A DNA stretch of 64,000 nt from Akkermansia muciniphila. Its GTDB lineage: Bacteria; Verrucomicrobiota; Verrucomicrobiia; Opitutales; UBA953. The stretch is taken from positions 62,001 through 126,000 of the forward strand of contig CALQLO010000004.1 in the NCBI GenBank assembly GCA_943331445.1, given 5' to 3'. Below, piece after piece: positions 17,014 through 27,702 of the stretch. Made by a program: the position numbers and the translations under genes. The notes beneath the pieces are model-generated. The model was given only the letters and a program-made list of their open reading frames with translations, was not told the DNA's origin and ran no database searches. Positions within the stretch are counted from its first letter, which is position 1. Each line of letters begins with the position of its first letter.

Positions 17014-17589
17014 ATGGACCTCACCGCCGCCAAAGCCCTACTCTACTGCGCCCTCGGGCTGTTCGTACTGATTGCTTGGTTCCGGGAGCGCCGGCGCCGG
17101 CGGATTAATAAAACCGCCGAAGGCTTCTGGCCGGGCACGACCTACGCACCGGCCGCTGCGTACTACGCCGCCGCGGCCGGCGCGATCCTGATCACCATCG
17201 CCGAAGCCGCCGTCGAGAAACGTGCCGGCCTGACCGATCAACAAAGCGTGCTGCCCGCGATTTTCATTTTTCAACTCATCGGTGCCTCTATCGTGGAAGA
17301 GGTCTTGTTCCGCGGCTTCGTCGCACCGGGCGAACTATTCGGCCGCAAACTACTCGCCTTGATTATCGTCGGCTCACTCGTCTTCACCTTGATTCATAAC
17401 TTTCACCTCAGCCAGCCCGAGGGTCGCGTTAACGCCCTCTTCGCTTTCATCACGTCGCTCTGGATTTACGTGACCCGCTTCAATCCCCTGAACCCTGACC
17501 GCTCATTGCTGCCCAGTTTTATGGCTCATACCGTGCGTAATCTGGCAGTCTTTGGAATTAAATGGGCCCAAGGCTTCGTAAGCTGGTAG
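17014..17589 (+). CDS. CPBP (CAAX/bacteriocin-processing-like) intramembrane metalloprotease
   Basis: A 191-residue polytopic membrane protein with the CPBP/Abi glutamic protease motifs: EEVLFR at 95-100, the FxxxH-type histidine H128 in VFTLIHNFH, and a third motif H172 in MAHTVRN. Hydrophobic helices occur at about 8-22, 47-63, 80-105, 113-130, 140-155 and 165-185. Known relatives process CAAX proteins in eukaryotes or confer bacteriocin self-immunity in bacteria; the target here is unknown. Third gene of the LOG-cutA-CPBP cluster. Confidence 0.85.
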   Translation: MDLTAAKALLYCALGLFVLIAWFRERRRRRINKTAEGFWPGTTYAPAAAYYAAAAGAILITIAEAAVEKRAGLTDQQSVLPAIFIFQLIGASIVEEVLFRGFVAPGELFGRKLLALIIVGSLVFTLIHNFHLSQPEGRVNALFAFITSLWIYVTRFNPLNPDRSLLPSFMAHTVRNLAVFGIKWAQGFVSW

Positions 17590-17657
17590 ATTTAGAAGAA
17601 GGGTAATCCAAATCCGTTGCAACCGCGGGCCAGCCTTGCTGTCTTGTTCTCACCCCC

Positions 17658-19142
17658 GTGAGAGACACCGTCCCCCTTGCTGACTCTGGCGATCGCCGCG
17701 ACTTCCTCAAACTCGGGGTACTGGCGGGCTTAGGCTTGGGTCTCGGGGGAGTCCCTTCCGCCACCGCGAAACCCGACCCCGCCCAACTCAAACACCTTCG
17801 CGCCGCCGAGATGGGCACGATGCGTCCGCGCCCCGCTGGGAATAAGCCGGTCTGGGACCTCACGACCAAGCCGACGGAAAAAGTCCGCGTGGCGGTGATC
17901 GGCCTGAACCGCGGGTCGGCCCACGTCAACTCCGTCGCCGCCCTGCCTTTCGCCGAAGTCGTCGCCGTCTGCGATATCATCGATGAACGCGCCAAGGCTC
18001 AGGCCGAATCGGTCTTCAAAAAGACGGGCAAACGACCGGCCATCTACAGCGGCGATGAAAACATCTGGGAGAAGATGGTCACCCGTGATGATATCGACGT
18101 GGTGCATATCGCCACCCCTTGGGAATGGCACACGCCGATGGCGATTAAGTGCATGTCGCTCGGTAAGCACGCCTTCACTGAAGTGAACTGCGGGTTGACG
18201 ATTGATGAATGCTGGCAACTCGTCGATGCGTCTGAGAAATACCAACGGCATTGCCCCATCCTGGAGAACGCCTGCTACGGCGAAGAGGAGCTCTTCGTCC
18301 TCAACCTCTCTCGCCAAGGTTTCTTCGGCGACCTGAAGCACGGAGAGTGCGGCTACATCCACGACCAACGCTCCTCTGGTAGCGGCCCTAAAGGCTATAC
18401 GTTCATGGACAAGCAGCGGGAATGGCGCCGCAACTACGCGACCCTCCTGCAAGGCAACGTCTACCCCACGCACGGACTCGGCACCATTGCCCAGTATATG
18501 GGCATTGGCCGAGGGGACGCTTTTAAGTTCGCGGTCTCGGTCTCCTCGCCAGAGTTCGGACTCAGCCAGTTGCGGGAACGCGTCAAACCCGACCGCGACC
18601 GTTCGCAGGACCAGAAGTTCGTCTGCGGCGACGTGAACACTTCGATCATCAAGACGGAACTCGGACGCACCATCGTCATCCAGCACGACAACACGAGCCC
18701 ACGCCCCTACACCCGCGGCAATATGCTCAGCGGATCGCTCGCCACGTTCGCCGGCTACCCCAACCGCCTGGCAATCGACGCGGACAACTCGCACCCCCTC
18801 CTCGATCCGAAGGAAAAGCGGAATAGCCATCACTGGACCTATGAAGGCGAAGCGCTCAAGAAATTCATGGAGGCGAATCAGCACCCGCTCGCACGCAAGG
18901 TCGGCGAGTTCGCGAAGAAAGTCGGCGGTCATGGTGGCATGGACTCACTGATGAACTACCGCTTCCTTGACTGTATCCGCCAGGGCATCACGCCTGACCT
19001 CACCGTCTACGATGCGGCTTCGTGGTCCGCCCTGCTGGATATCTCTGATCGCTCCGTCCGCGAAGACAGCGTCCCCGTGGCCTTCCCAGACTTCACCCGC
19101 GGTGGCTGGAAAGCCCTCAAACCCCTTTCCCTCGTCTCTTAA
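17658..19142 (+). CDS. Tat-exported Gfo/Idh/MocA oxidoreductase, GH109-like (copy 1)
   Basis: A 494-residue protein starting at GTG. Its N-terminus is a twin-arginine signal (RRDFLK at 13-18, then a hydrophobic run ending near ATAKPD), so it should fold in the cytoplasm with its cofactor and act outside the inner membrane. The NAD-binding fold begins at KVRVAVIGLNRG. Several segments match GH109 alpha-N-acetylgalactosaminidases, which use bound NAD for an elimination mechanism: TPWEWH, ILENACYGEE, NVYPTHGLG, HGGMD and the ending PDFTRGGWK. GH109 activity is a family-based inference. A similar gene follows 33 bp downstream, so this is a tandem duplicate. Confidence 0.85.
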   Translation: MRDTVPLADSGDRRDFLKLGVLAGLGLGLGGVPSATAKPDPAQLKHLRAAEMGTMRPRPAGNKPVWDLTTKPTEKVRVAVIGLNRGSAHVNSVAALPFAEVVAVCDIIDERAKAQAESVFKKTGKRPAIYSGDENIWEKMVTRDDIDVVHIATPWEWHTPMAIKCMSLGKHAFTEVNCGLTIDECWQLVDASEKYQRHCPILENACYGEEELFVLNLSRQGFFGDLKHGECGYIHDQRSSGSGPKGYTFMDKQREWRRNYATLLQGNVYPTHGLGTIAQYMGIGRGDAFKFAVSVSSPEFGLSQLRERVKPDRDRSQDQKFVCGDVNTSIIKTELGRTIVIQHDNTSPRPYTRGNMLSGSLATFAGYPNRLAIDADNSHPLLDPKEKRNSHHWTYEGEALKKFMEANQHPLARKVGEFAKKVGGHGGMDSLMNYRFLDCIRQGITPDLTVYDAASWSALLDISDRSVREDSVPVAFPDFTRGGWKALKPLSLVS

Positions 19143-19175
19143 TACCTACCCACCTCACCCACCCCACCCTAACCC

Positions 19176-20633
19176 ATGAACACCCCTGATAACGCCAATC
19201 GTCGCGACTTCCTTAAGCTCGGTGCCCTCGCAGGGCTCGGACTCAGCCTGAACGCCATTCCCTCGGCCGAAGCCAAGCCTGACCCGCGCGACCTCAAACT
19301 CCTTGGTGCCCATGACATCTCGGTCACGCGCCCGCGCCCGGCCGGCAATAAGCCCGTCTGGAATCTGACCACCAAGCCTACCGAGAAAGTCCGCGTTGCC
19401 GTGATCGGCCTCAATCGTGGTCGCTCCCACGTGAACTCAGCCGCCAACATCCCGTTCGCGGAAGTCGTCGCTGTCTGCGACATCGTCGAAGGACGCGCCA
19501 AGAGCGCCGCCGCCAACGTCAAGAAAGTCACCGGCAAGGAACCGGCCATCTACTTTGGCGACGAGAATGCCTGGGAAAAGATGCTGGAGCGCGACGACAT
19601 CGATGTCGTGTTCGTCGCCACCCCTTGGGAATGGCACGTGCCCATGGCCCTTAAAGCCATGGAGAAGGGCAAGCACGCCTTCATCGAAGTCTCCCCCGCC
19701 GTCACCGTCGACCAGTGCTGGCAGCTCGTGGACATGTCTGAGAAAACCCAGCGCCACTGCTCGATCATTGAGAACTGCTGCTATGGTGACGAAGAACTCT
19801 TTGTGCTGAACCTCGCTCGCCAGGGCTTCTTTGGCGACCTGAAGCACGCGGAATGTGCCTATATCCATAACCTCGGTGGCGGCGTCCTTTGGAGCCTCGG
19901 TAGCGAAGGCGATTGGCGTCGAGACTACCACCGCTTCATGGATGGCAATCTCTACCCCACGCACGGCCTCGGCCCGGTGGCCCAGTACATGAACATCGGC
20001 CGCGGCGACGCCTTCAAGTTCGTGGTGTCCGTCTCGTCCCCGGAATTCAACCTCACCCAGTATCGCGATAAGCACCAGCCCAACAAAGGCCAACACAAGG
20101 ACGAGAAGTTCGTCTGTGGCGACATGAACACCTCGATTATCAAGACGCAGCTCGGCCGGACGATTATGATCCAGCACGACGTCGTCAGCCCCCGTCCATA
20201 CACGCGCATCAACGCGCTCTGCGGCACGCAGGCCACGTTCTTCGGCTACCCCGGTCGCCTCGCCGTCGATGCCGACAATAAGCACCCGATTCTCGACCCG
20301 AAGGAAAAGCGCAACAGCCACGAGTGGACCTACGAGAAGGAGAAACTCGCCAAATTCATGAAGGCCAACCAGCACCCGCTGATCACGAAGATTGGTGAGT
20401 TGGGTAAGAAGGTCGGCGGCCACGGCGGCATGGACTTCGTGATGGCCTATCGCATGCTGGATTGCGTGCGCCAGGGCATCACCCCGGACATGACCGTCTA
20501 CGATGCGGCCGACTGGTCGAGCATCCTCGAGATCTCCGCCCGCTCCGTGAAGGAAGGCAGCATGCCCATCCAGTGCCCTGACTTCACGCGCGGCGACTGG
20601 AAGACCATCCCGCCCCTCGGCATCGTCTCGTAA
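19176..20633 (+). CDS. Tat-exported Gfo/Idh/MocA oxidoreductase, GH109-like (copy 2)
   Basis: A 485-residue paralogue of the preceding gene, alike along its whole length. The Tat signal has RRDFLK at 9-14 and ends near AEAKPD. The Rossmann entry KVRVAVIGLNRG, the TPWEWH motif, SIIENCCYGDEELF, NLYPTHGLGP, HGGMD and the final PDFTRGDWK are all kept, as in GH109 glycosidases. The copies differ most in the insert after the GYIHD/AYIHN strand (residues 230-245), which lines the substrate side in this fold, hinting at different sugar specificity. It follows copy 1 by 33 bp and is closed by a strong terminator at 20657. Confidence 0.87.
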   Translation: MNTPDNANRRDFLKLGALAGLGLSLNAIPSAEAKPDPRDLKLLGAHDISVTRPRPAGNKPVWNLTTKPTEKVRVAVIGLNRGRSHVNSAANIPFAEVVAVCDIVEGRAKSAAANVKKVTGKEPAIYFGDENAWEKMLERDDIDVVFVATPWEWHVPMALKAMEKGKHAFIEVSPAVTVDQCWQLVDMSEKTQRHCSIIENCCYGDEELFVLNLARQGFFGDLKHAECAYIHNLGGGVLWSLGSEGDWRRDYHRFMDGNLYPTHGLGPVAQYMNIGRGDAFKFVVSVSSPEFNLTQYRDKHQPNKGQHKDEKFVCGDMNTSIIKTQLGRTIMIQHDVVSPRPYTRINALCGTQATFFGYPGRLAVDADNKHPILDPKEKRNSHEWTYEKEKLAKFMKANQHPLITKIGELGKKVGGHGGMDFVMAYRMLDCVRQGITPDMTVYDAADWSSILEISARSVKEGSMPIQCPDFTRGDWKTIPPLGIVS

Positions 20634-20656
20634 GCGACAATCCAGTCCACCCACCA

Positions 20657-20685
20657 GACCCGGCCACTCGGCCGGGTCTTTTGTT
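20657..20685 (+). terminator. Rho-independent terminator after the GH109-like pair
   Basis: A perfect nine-pair stem, GACCCGGCC / GGCCGGGTC, with the four-base loop ACTC, followed by TTTTGTTT. It starts 24 bp after the stop of the second GH109-like gene. Confidence 0.9.
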
Positions 20686-20726
20686 TGCGGGTTGCCTGAC
20701 GTTCCGCGGAGACAAAGACTGCGCGC

Positions 20727-21176
20727 ATGGGCTCGCCTGCCGCACTTGCGACTTGGATCGCCGGTCTCACCACCTACTCGGGCGAGGAGACTGAGCGTGC
20801 CGCATGTGCCTTCGCCGCCCTACTGCCGCCCGACACCCTCTTGGCGCTCTCTGGCGACCTTGGCGCGGGTAAGACGACCTTCGTGCGAGGGTTGGTCAGC
20901 GGACTGGGCATCAAGGGAGATATCACGAGTCCCTCCTTCTCGCTGCTCAACGTCTACGAAGGCACCCGCCAGGTGTTCCATGTCGATGCCTATCGCCTGA
21001 CGCGCCCCGAGGGCTTTGATGATCTGCTAATCTGGGATCTGGCGAAATCACCTTGGAACGTGGTCGTGGAATGGCCCGAGAAAGTCGCGGCGCGCCTCCC
21101 CTCAGGATACTGGCAAATGAAAACCGCCATCCAGGCGGATGGCGGTCATCGGTTTCAACTGACCCTCGCGGGCTAG
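20727..21176 (+). CDS. tsaE: tRNA threonylcarbamoyladenosine biosynthesis ATPase TsaE
   Basis: A 149-residue P-loop protein of the TsaE (YjeE) family. Walker A lies at 43-51 (GDLGAGKTT), then TSPSF at 68-72 and the characteristic FHVDAYRL at 84-91. It works with TsaB, TsaC and TsaD in t6A modification at position 37 of ANN-decoding tRNAs; its ATPase resets the TsaBD complex. Length is normal. It stands alone between a terminator and typA, with which it converges 1 bp apart. The last codons contain the 10-bp inverted repeat that probably terminates typA on the other strand. Confidence 0.93.
   Translation: MGSPAALATWIAGLTTYSGEETERAACAFAALLPPDTLLALSGDLGAGKTTFVRGLVSGLGIKGDITSPSFSLLNVYEGTRQVFHVDAYRLTRPEGFDDLLIWDLAKSPWNVVVEWPEKVAARLPSGYWQMKTAIQADGGHRFQLTLAG
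21119..21146 (-). terminator. Terminator for typA embedded in the 3' end of tsaE
   Basis: A perfect ten-pair stem ACCGCCATCC / GGATGGCGGT with a four-base loop. On the minus strand it is followed by TTTTC, and it lies 31 bp past the typA stop. It is inside the tsaE reading frame, so it is also coding on the plus strand. Confidence 0.75.
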
Positions 21177-21177
21177 C

Positions 21178-23082
<1,905 letters not shown>

Positions 23083-23111
23083 CTGTAAAGGCCTTACGCA
23101 TAGGAAAATCA

Positions 23112-23127
23112 CCCCTTGTGCAAGGGG
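23112..23127 (-). terminator. Candidate hairpin between the M3 peptidase gene and typA
   Basis: A perfect seven-pair inverted repeat CCCCTTG-TG-CAAGGGG, followed on the minus strand by TGATTTTCC. It could terminate the oligopeptidase transcript, or sit in the typA leader, whose ATG is 30 bp further on. The T-run is interrupted, so the call is moderate. Confidence 0.4.
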
Positions 23128-23187
23128 AATAAGGCGTCCCCGCCCACTTATTGAGGGTTTTAAGCCACCGGGCTGGGATAGGAGGCC

Positions 23188-25320
23188 TTAGGCCAGCCCA
23201 TCCCGCACCAGCAGCGCCTCGGGATCGAGGTCCCTGCCCATGAAATCCCGGAAGAGTTTCTCGGCCGGCTCGGAATTACCCTTGGCGAGCACTTTAGTCC
23301 GTAACTCCCGCCCTACCAGGGGGTTCAGGACCCCCTCCTTCAGGAAACGGGTGAAAGCGTCGGCCTCGAGGGCCTCGGCCCATTTATAAGAATAATAGCC
23401 CGCAGCGTACCCGGTGGCCTCGGAAAAGAGGTGGTTGAAGCGGCGAGCCATGGCAGGCCCCCGACGGGTCGTCCGGGACTGCCACTCCGCGAAGTCCTCG
23501 TTCCAATGGGAGTCTAGGTCGCGGCCCTTTAATTCCTCCGCGCGGATGTGCAGATCCAGGTCGAGCTTCGAAAACGCCAACTGTCGCATGCAGGTCGAGG
23601 CGGACCGGAAATTCGAAGAGGCGTCGAGTTTGGCAAGGAGATCCGAGGGGAGCGGTGAGCCCGTCTCGTGATGTCGGGCGAAGAGCGCCAGCGACTCCTC
23701 CTCCCAACACCAGTTTTCAAGAATCTGGGAGGGCAGCTCGACGAAGTCCCAGGCGACACGGACGCCGGAGAGAGACTCAACTTCGACCTCGCTAAGGAGA
23801 TGGTGCAGCAGGTGGCCGAACTCGTGGAAGACCGTGGTGACCTCGTCATGCGTCAGCAACGCAGGCTTACCCGCAACCGGGGGTGTGAAATTACCGCACA
23901 TCAGGCCTAAGTGCGGGGCGAACGAGCCATCCGGGCGCGGGCCGCCAGTGCGGAAGAAATTCATCCACGCCCCACCCCGCTTGGATTCACGCGGGAACCA
24001 GTCGGTATAAAAAGAGCCCAGTAAGCGAGTACCGTCACGCACTTCATAGAAACGTACCTCCGGGTGCCAGACGTTAACCGGTGCACCTTCGACCCGCGGA
24101 TCCGCGGCGCGCGCCAGCATTTTCGTACCGGAAGTTTGATCAATAAAGACCGTATCACGGGCCACCACCTGAATGCCAAACAGGCCGCCAAACAGCGTGA
24201 ACATGCCGGCAATGACGCCATCCACCTGGAACCACGGACGGAGGGCTTCATCGTCAAAGCCATGCAGCTCTCGGCGCATTTTCTCAGAGAAATAACCAAA
24301 CTCCCAAGGATGCAGTGAGCGCAACTTATCGCCCACCTTCGCCTCGCGATACTGCTCTAACTCGACCCCTTCGGCCTGAAACTTCGGGCGGATGCGTTGG
24401 CCAATATCTTCGATGAATTTCAGCGCAGTCTCGCCGGTACGGGCCATCCGGCGAGCGGTGGTGAAATCTGCAAAGTGCTGCTTGCCCAGCAGGCGAGCCT
24501 TCTCGTGACGTAAAGCGAGGATCTCGCCGACGAGTGCGGTATTATCCCAGGCATCCTTTAAGCCGACTTGGCCGAGACCTTCCCAGCACTGCCGGCGCAA
24601 ATCCTCATCATCAGCATACTGCAGCACCGGGAAGACCGAGGGCGACTGCAGCGTGAAACGCCAAGCCTCCGGGCGGCTCTTGCTGGTCGCGGATTGCTTG
24701 GCGGCGGCAAGGGCGCTCGCCGGCAGACCAGCGAGGCGCTTTTCGTCATCAATAAAGAGTTCCCATGCGTTGGTGGAATCGAGAACGTTCTCGGAATACT
24801 TCTGGGTCTTTTCCGCGAGTGCCGCATTCAGCGCCGCGAGGCGCTCCTTGCCGGCAGCAGGAAGGTCCGCCCCATTCTCTTCGAAGTCAGCCATCGTCTC
24901 GACGAGGAAGCGACGGCGCACGCCCGTGAGGGCCTGAGCCTCGGCCGTGGCGGCATAGGCCTTGAACACGGCCCAGAGTTCCGGATCCAGCGTCAACGAA
25001 GTGTAGAACGCCGTTACCTCGGGCATCATCGCATTATACGCCTTGCGCAGCTCAGGGGAGTTAAGCACCGAGTCGAGATGGGAGACCAGCCCCCACGCGC
25101 GGGAAAGTTCCTTCGTCGTCGCTTCGAAGCCCAGCAGCACCTTCACATAGGTCAGGTCGGCCCCCTTCGTTAGTTTAAAGGTATCGACCGCGGCGCGGGC
25201 ACGACGCAAGGCCTCACGGATATCGGGCTCGACGGCTGCCGCCTTCAGGCTGCTCCAGTCGAAAAGAAACTCGTCGGCGAGGAAAGGGTGCACGGCTCTA
25301 CCGTGCTCCAAAGAGACCAT
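23188..25320 (-). CDS. M3-family metallo-oligopeptidase (PrlC/Dcp-like)
   Basis: A 710-residue zinc oligopeptidase of family M3. The zinc motif HEFGH lies at 499-503 (TTVFHEFGHLLHHLL), and the third ligand glutamate follows in the FVELPSQILENW segment, the M3 signature. The mostly helical N-terminal half caps the active-site channel, restricting cleavage to short peptides. PrlC clears signal-peptide fragments and other small peptides in the cytosol; no signal peptide is visible here. Length fits PrlC (about 680). It is divergent from the DUF151 gene (81 bp between starts) and transcribed alone. Confidence 0.92.
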   Translation of the reverse strand: MVSLEHGRAVHPFLADEFLFDWSSLKAAAVEPDIREALRRARAAVDTFKLTKGADLTYVKVLLGFEATTKELSRAWGLVSHLDSVLNSPELRKAYNAMMPEVTAFYTSLTLDPELWAVFKAYAATAEAQALTGVRRRFLVETMADFEENGADLPAAGKERLAALNAALAEKTQKYSENVLDSTNAWELFIDDEKRLAGLPASALAAAKQSATSKSRPEAWRFTLQSPSVFPVLQYADDEDLRRQCWEGLGQVGLKDAWDNTALVGEILALRHEKARLLGKQHFADFTTARRMARTGETALKFIEDIGQRIRPKFQAEGVELEQYREAKVGDKLRSLHPWEFGYFSEKMRRELHGFDDEALRPWFQVDGVIAGMFTLFGGLFGIQVVARDTVFIDQTSGTKMLARAADPRVEGAPVNVWHPEVRFYEVRDGTRLLGSFYTDWFPRESKRGGAWMNFFRTGGPRPDGSFAPHLGLMCGNFTPPVAGKPALLTHDEVTTVFHEFGHLLHHLLSEVEVESLSGVRVAWDFVELPSQILENWCWEEESLALFARHHETGSPLPSDLLAKLDASSNFRSASTCMRQLAFSKLDLDLHIRAEELKGRDLDSHWNEDFAEWQSRTTRRGPAMARRFNHLFSEATGYAAGYYSYKWAEALEADAFTRFLKEGVLNPLVGRELRTKVLAKGNSEPAEKLFRDFMGRDLDPEALLVRDGLA

Positions 25321-25401
25321 GATTTCAAGGCTACCCTCTCAAAACCACGCCCGTGCTTACCGTTGGCTTGCGAAAATGAGCCAAGGGACACACTTTACGG
25401 C

Positions 25402-25848
25402 ATGAGCAAGCTGGAGGCCATTCCTGTCACTTCGATTGAGGTCGTGCCCACCAAGGCCGGGGCCGTCGCGGTCTTCCTCGTGACACCGCTCAAGACCATG
25501 GTGATTCAGGTCGATCCCGCCGTCGGCGAGGCCCTCCAAGGCGCCCTGGCCGGCAAGGTCCCTGACCGGCCCCAATCCCATGACCTCATGCTCCACTTGC
25601 TGCTCGGCCTCGATGCCGTGGTCGTGCATGTCGTGATTGTCGACGTCAAGGAAGGCGTCTTCTTCGCCCGCGTGCTGCTCGGCCAAGAAGGCCCCGTGGC
25701 CCGCAAAATTGCTGAAGTTGATGCCCGCCCCAGCGACGCCCTCGTCCTCGCCGTCAAAGCCAAGCGTCCAGTGTTCATCGCCAAGCCCGTACTGGATGCG
25801 TGCGACGACATGGCGGATACGCTCGCGCGCCTGCGCAAGCAGGCGTGA
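25402..25848 (+). CDS. DUF151 bifunctional-nuclease-family protein
   Basis: A 148-residue protein of the DUF151 (BFN) family, whose plant members show RNase and DNase activity. The fold's main strands and the RPSDALVLAVKAKRPVFIAK segment, the best-conserved part of the family, are present near residues 111-130. Many bacterial members lack the C-terminal UVR motif, as here. ATG 25402 is taken as start because the upstream part of the open frame, to 25288, crosses the divergent oligopeptidase gene and has no family similarity. Its TGA overlaps the GTG start of the dihydrouridine synthase gene. Confidence 0.85.
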   Translation: MSKLEAIPVTSIEVVPTKAGAVAVFLVTPLKTMVIQVDPAVGEALQGALAGKVPDRPQSHDLMLHLLLGLDAVVVHVVIVDVKEGVFFARVLLGQEGPVARKIAEVDARPSDALVLAVKAKRPVFIAKPVLDACDDMADTLARLRKQA

Positions 25849-26903
25849 GCGGATCCCTGCCAGTCCCCTCGGTAATTGGCACGTGCCCCTCGGTGCTCGC
25901 ACCGATGCAGGACGTCACCACGACTGGGTTCATGCGCGTCATCGGCCGCCGCGGGGCGCCCGATTGGTTTGTAACCGAATATTTCCGAGTGCACGAAACC
26001 TCGACGCTCGAGAAACATATCGTCGACTCGGTCGTCAACCATGGCACTGGCCGGCCGGTCTTCGCGCAGCTCATCGGCGAGGACACCCCGCACATGCTGC
26101 GCACCATCCGCGAGCTGGGTAAACTGCCGGTCGCTGGCATCGACCTCAACATGGGTTGCCCCGCCCCGAAGGTCTACCGTAAGAATGTCGGAGGCGGACT
26201 CCTCCGCGATCCGGCCAAGATCGATGAGCTTATTGGGGCCATGCGTCAGGAGATCCCTGGCCTCTTCACCGTCAAGATGCGCATCGGCTTCGACAGCCAA
26301 GAGCGCTTTGACGAGATTCTCGCTATCATCGCCAAGCATCAAGTGGACCTCCTTACCGTGCATGGCCGCACGGTCAAAGGACTCTACTGGTCTGAAGTGG
26401 ACTACGCCGCCATCGCCAAGGCCGTGGCGTCCGTCCCCTGCCCCGTCATCGCCAATGGCGACGTCACTTCGGCCGCTAAAGCCCAACGGCTCATCAGCGA
26501 GACTAAGGCCCACGGCATGATGATGGGACGCCATGCCATCCGTAATCCGTGGATCTTCCGCCAGTGGCGCGAAGTCCAGCAGGGCCAGACATCGTTCGCG
26601 CCCACGCTGGCCGATGTGCGGACCTATATCCAAGAGCTCGCGGAGGAATGCTGCGATGCCGCCAAGGCCACAGATAAGCAGGCGGGCCGGCTGAAGAAGT
26701 TCCTCAACTTCATCGGCCTCGCGGTGGATGCCGAAGGCAAGTTCCTCCATGACATGCGCCGGACTGAGAACCTCCCGGATCTCTTGAAGTGCTGCGACGC
26801 CCACCTACTCGGAGCCCGCGCCGACGAGATTTATCCAGATGAGCCACACCGCGGACTCATCGCCCGGCCCACGCGCGAGACCCAGCAAGGCTGCGCGCTC
26901 TAA
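25845..26903 (+). CDS. tRNA-dihydrouridine synthase
   Basis: A 352-residue FMN enzyme that reduces uridines in the tRNA D-loop. The barrel opens with SVLAPMQDVTTTGFMRVIG; the catalytic cysteine is C105 in DLNMGCPAPKV (counted from GTG 25845); further along are KMRIGF, TVHGRTVKG, ANGDV and the phosphate-binding MMGRHAIRNPWIF. The subclass (DusA, B or C) is not assigned. The start is inferred from the GTGA overlap with the DUF151 stop, which implies translational coupling; a GTG at 25800 is open but deep inside the upstream gene. It converges on the next gene with 3 bp between stops. Confidence 0.92.
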   Translation: MSGSLPVPSVIGTCPSVLAPMQDVTTTGFMRVIGRRGAPDWFVTEYFRVHETSTLEKHIVDSVVNHGTGRPVFAQLIGEDTPHMLRTIRELGKLPVAGIDLNMGCPAPKVYRKNVGGGLLRDPAKIDELIGAMRQEIPGLFTVKMRIGFDSQERFDEILAIIAKHQVDLLTVHGRTVKGLYWSEVDYAAIAKAVASVPCPVIANGDVTSAAKAQRLISETKAHGMMMGRHAIRNPWIFRQWREVQQGQTSFAPTLADVRTYIQELAEECCDAAKATDKQAGRLKKFLNFIGLAVDAEGKFLHDMRRTENLPDLLKCCDAHLLGARADEIYPDEPHRGLIARPTRETQQGCAL

Positions 26904-26906
26904 GCC

Positions 26907-27599
26907 TCAACCCTCGCGCACACCGGCACGGAGGCGACGGTCGCGGGCGAGCACGAAGAGCAGCGGACCGCCGATGACCAACAGGGACCAGAGCCCCAAT
27001 ACCAGCGCCCAGAACGTTCCGAGTCCGCAGAAGCAGGACTGCTTGCGGCGGAGCACGAAATACCAAGGGAGACAGAGGGCCATTCCCACCGCGGAGCCCG
27101 CGATGTTCTTGCCCACGAAGCGTTCCACCGCATCGGCCTGACCGCGCGAGCGGTGCAGCAGGATTGGCGTCCAGATCAGCCACGACGCCACCCAGACGGC
27201 AAGGGCTCCAATAATGTAAGGCGAAGAGTCAAAACCCTTCGGGTCGGCCTGCGCCGAAAGAAAATCGACCGAAGCGAGCAGCGGAATTGCGATAAAAAGT
27301 CCGCCTAGGAAGGCGGCAGCGATGACGCGAGGGCCGAGCGGAGACTTCTCCCCGAGGACGGACGAGACCGGCAAAGGCAGCAGCAAAAGACAGGACTGCA
27401 GGAGAGCGAATCCCCAGAGCAGCAGAATCCAGAACCAATCCTTGCCCGAGGCTTTGAAGACACCGACCCCGAGCAAATCTTTCAGGGTCAACGTGCCCGG
27501 ATCCCAACCCACTAAGGCCACGACCACCATCATGATAAAATTAAACGCGAAGGCCAGCAGCACGGAGAGGGCCAGGATACGAACAAGGACGGGGGACAT
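26907..27599 (-). CDS. Multi-pass membrane protein of unknown function (Yip1-like appearance)
   Basis: A 230-residue hydrophobic protein I cannot place firmly. From ATG 27599 five or six membrane segments are seen: about 3-27, 51-73, 85-105, 122-145, 161-180 and 190-215. The loop after helix 4 is basic and polar (HRSRGQADAVERFVGKN), and a Cys pair (SCFCGLG) lies before the last helix. The arrangement is like Yip1/DUF-type polytopic proteins, but no sequence motif proves it. It is a single gene, convergent with the dus gene, and divergent from the erpA-type gene with 103 bp between starts. Confidence 0.6.
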   Translation of the reverse strand: MSPVLVRILALSVLLAFAFNFIMMVVVALVGWDPGTLTLKDLLGVGVFKASGKDWFWILLLWGFALLQSCLLLLPLPVSSVLGEKSPLGPRVIAAAFLGGLFIAIPLLASVDFLSAQADPKGFDSSPYIIGALAVWVASWLIWTPILLHRSRGQADAVERFVGKNIAGSAVGMALCLPWYFVLRRKQSCFCGLGTFWALVLGLWSLLVIGGPLLFVLARDRRLRAGVREG

Positions 27600-27702
27600 G
27601 GCGGGGTAAGGGAAACCTATCCTATCCACCTAATTAGACAAGGAAAAGCCTCGGACGGCGGCCGCACCTTGACTCCCGCCGATTGCCGCTAAACTTAACG
27701 GC

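Noticed and set aside
17730-20654. Long minus-strand frames of about 400 codons opposite each GH109-like gene
   Set aside because: They appear at the same place in both paralogues, as expected for antisense shadows of two similar coding sequences, and lack any family motif.
25288-25401. N-terminal extension of the DUF151 protein
   Set aside because: It overlaps the divergent oligopeptidase gene and adds sequence unlike the family.
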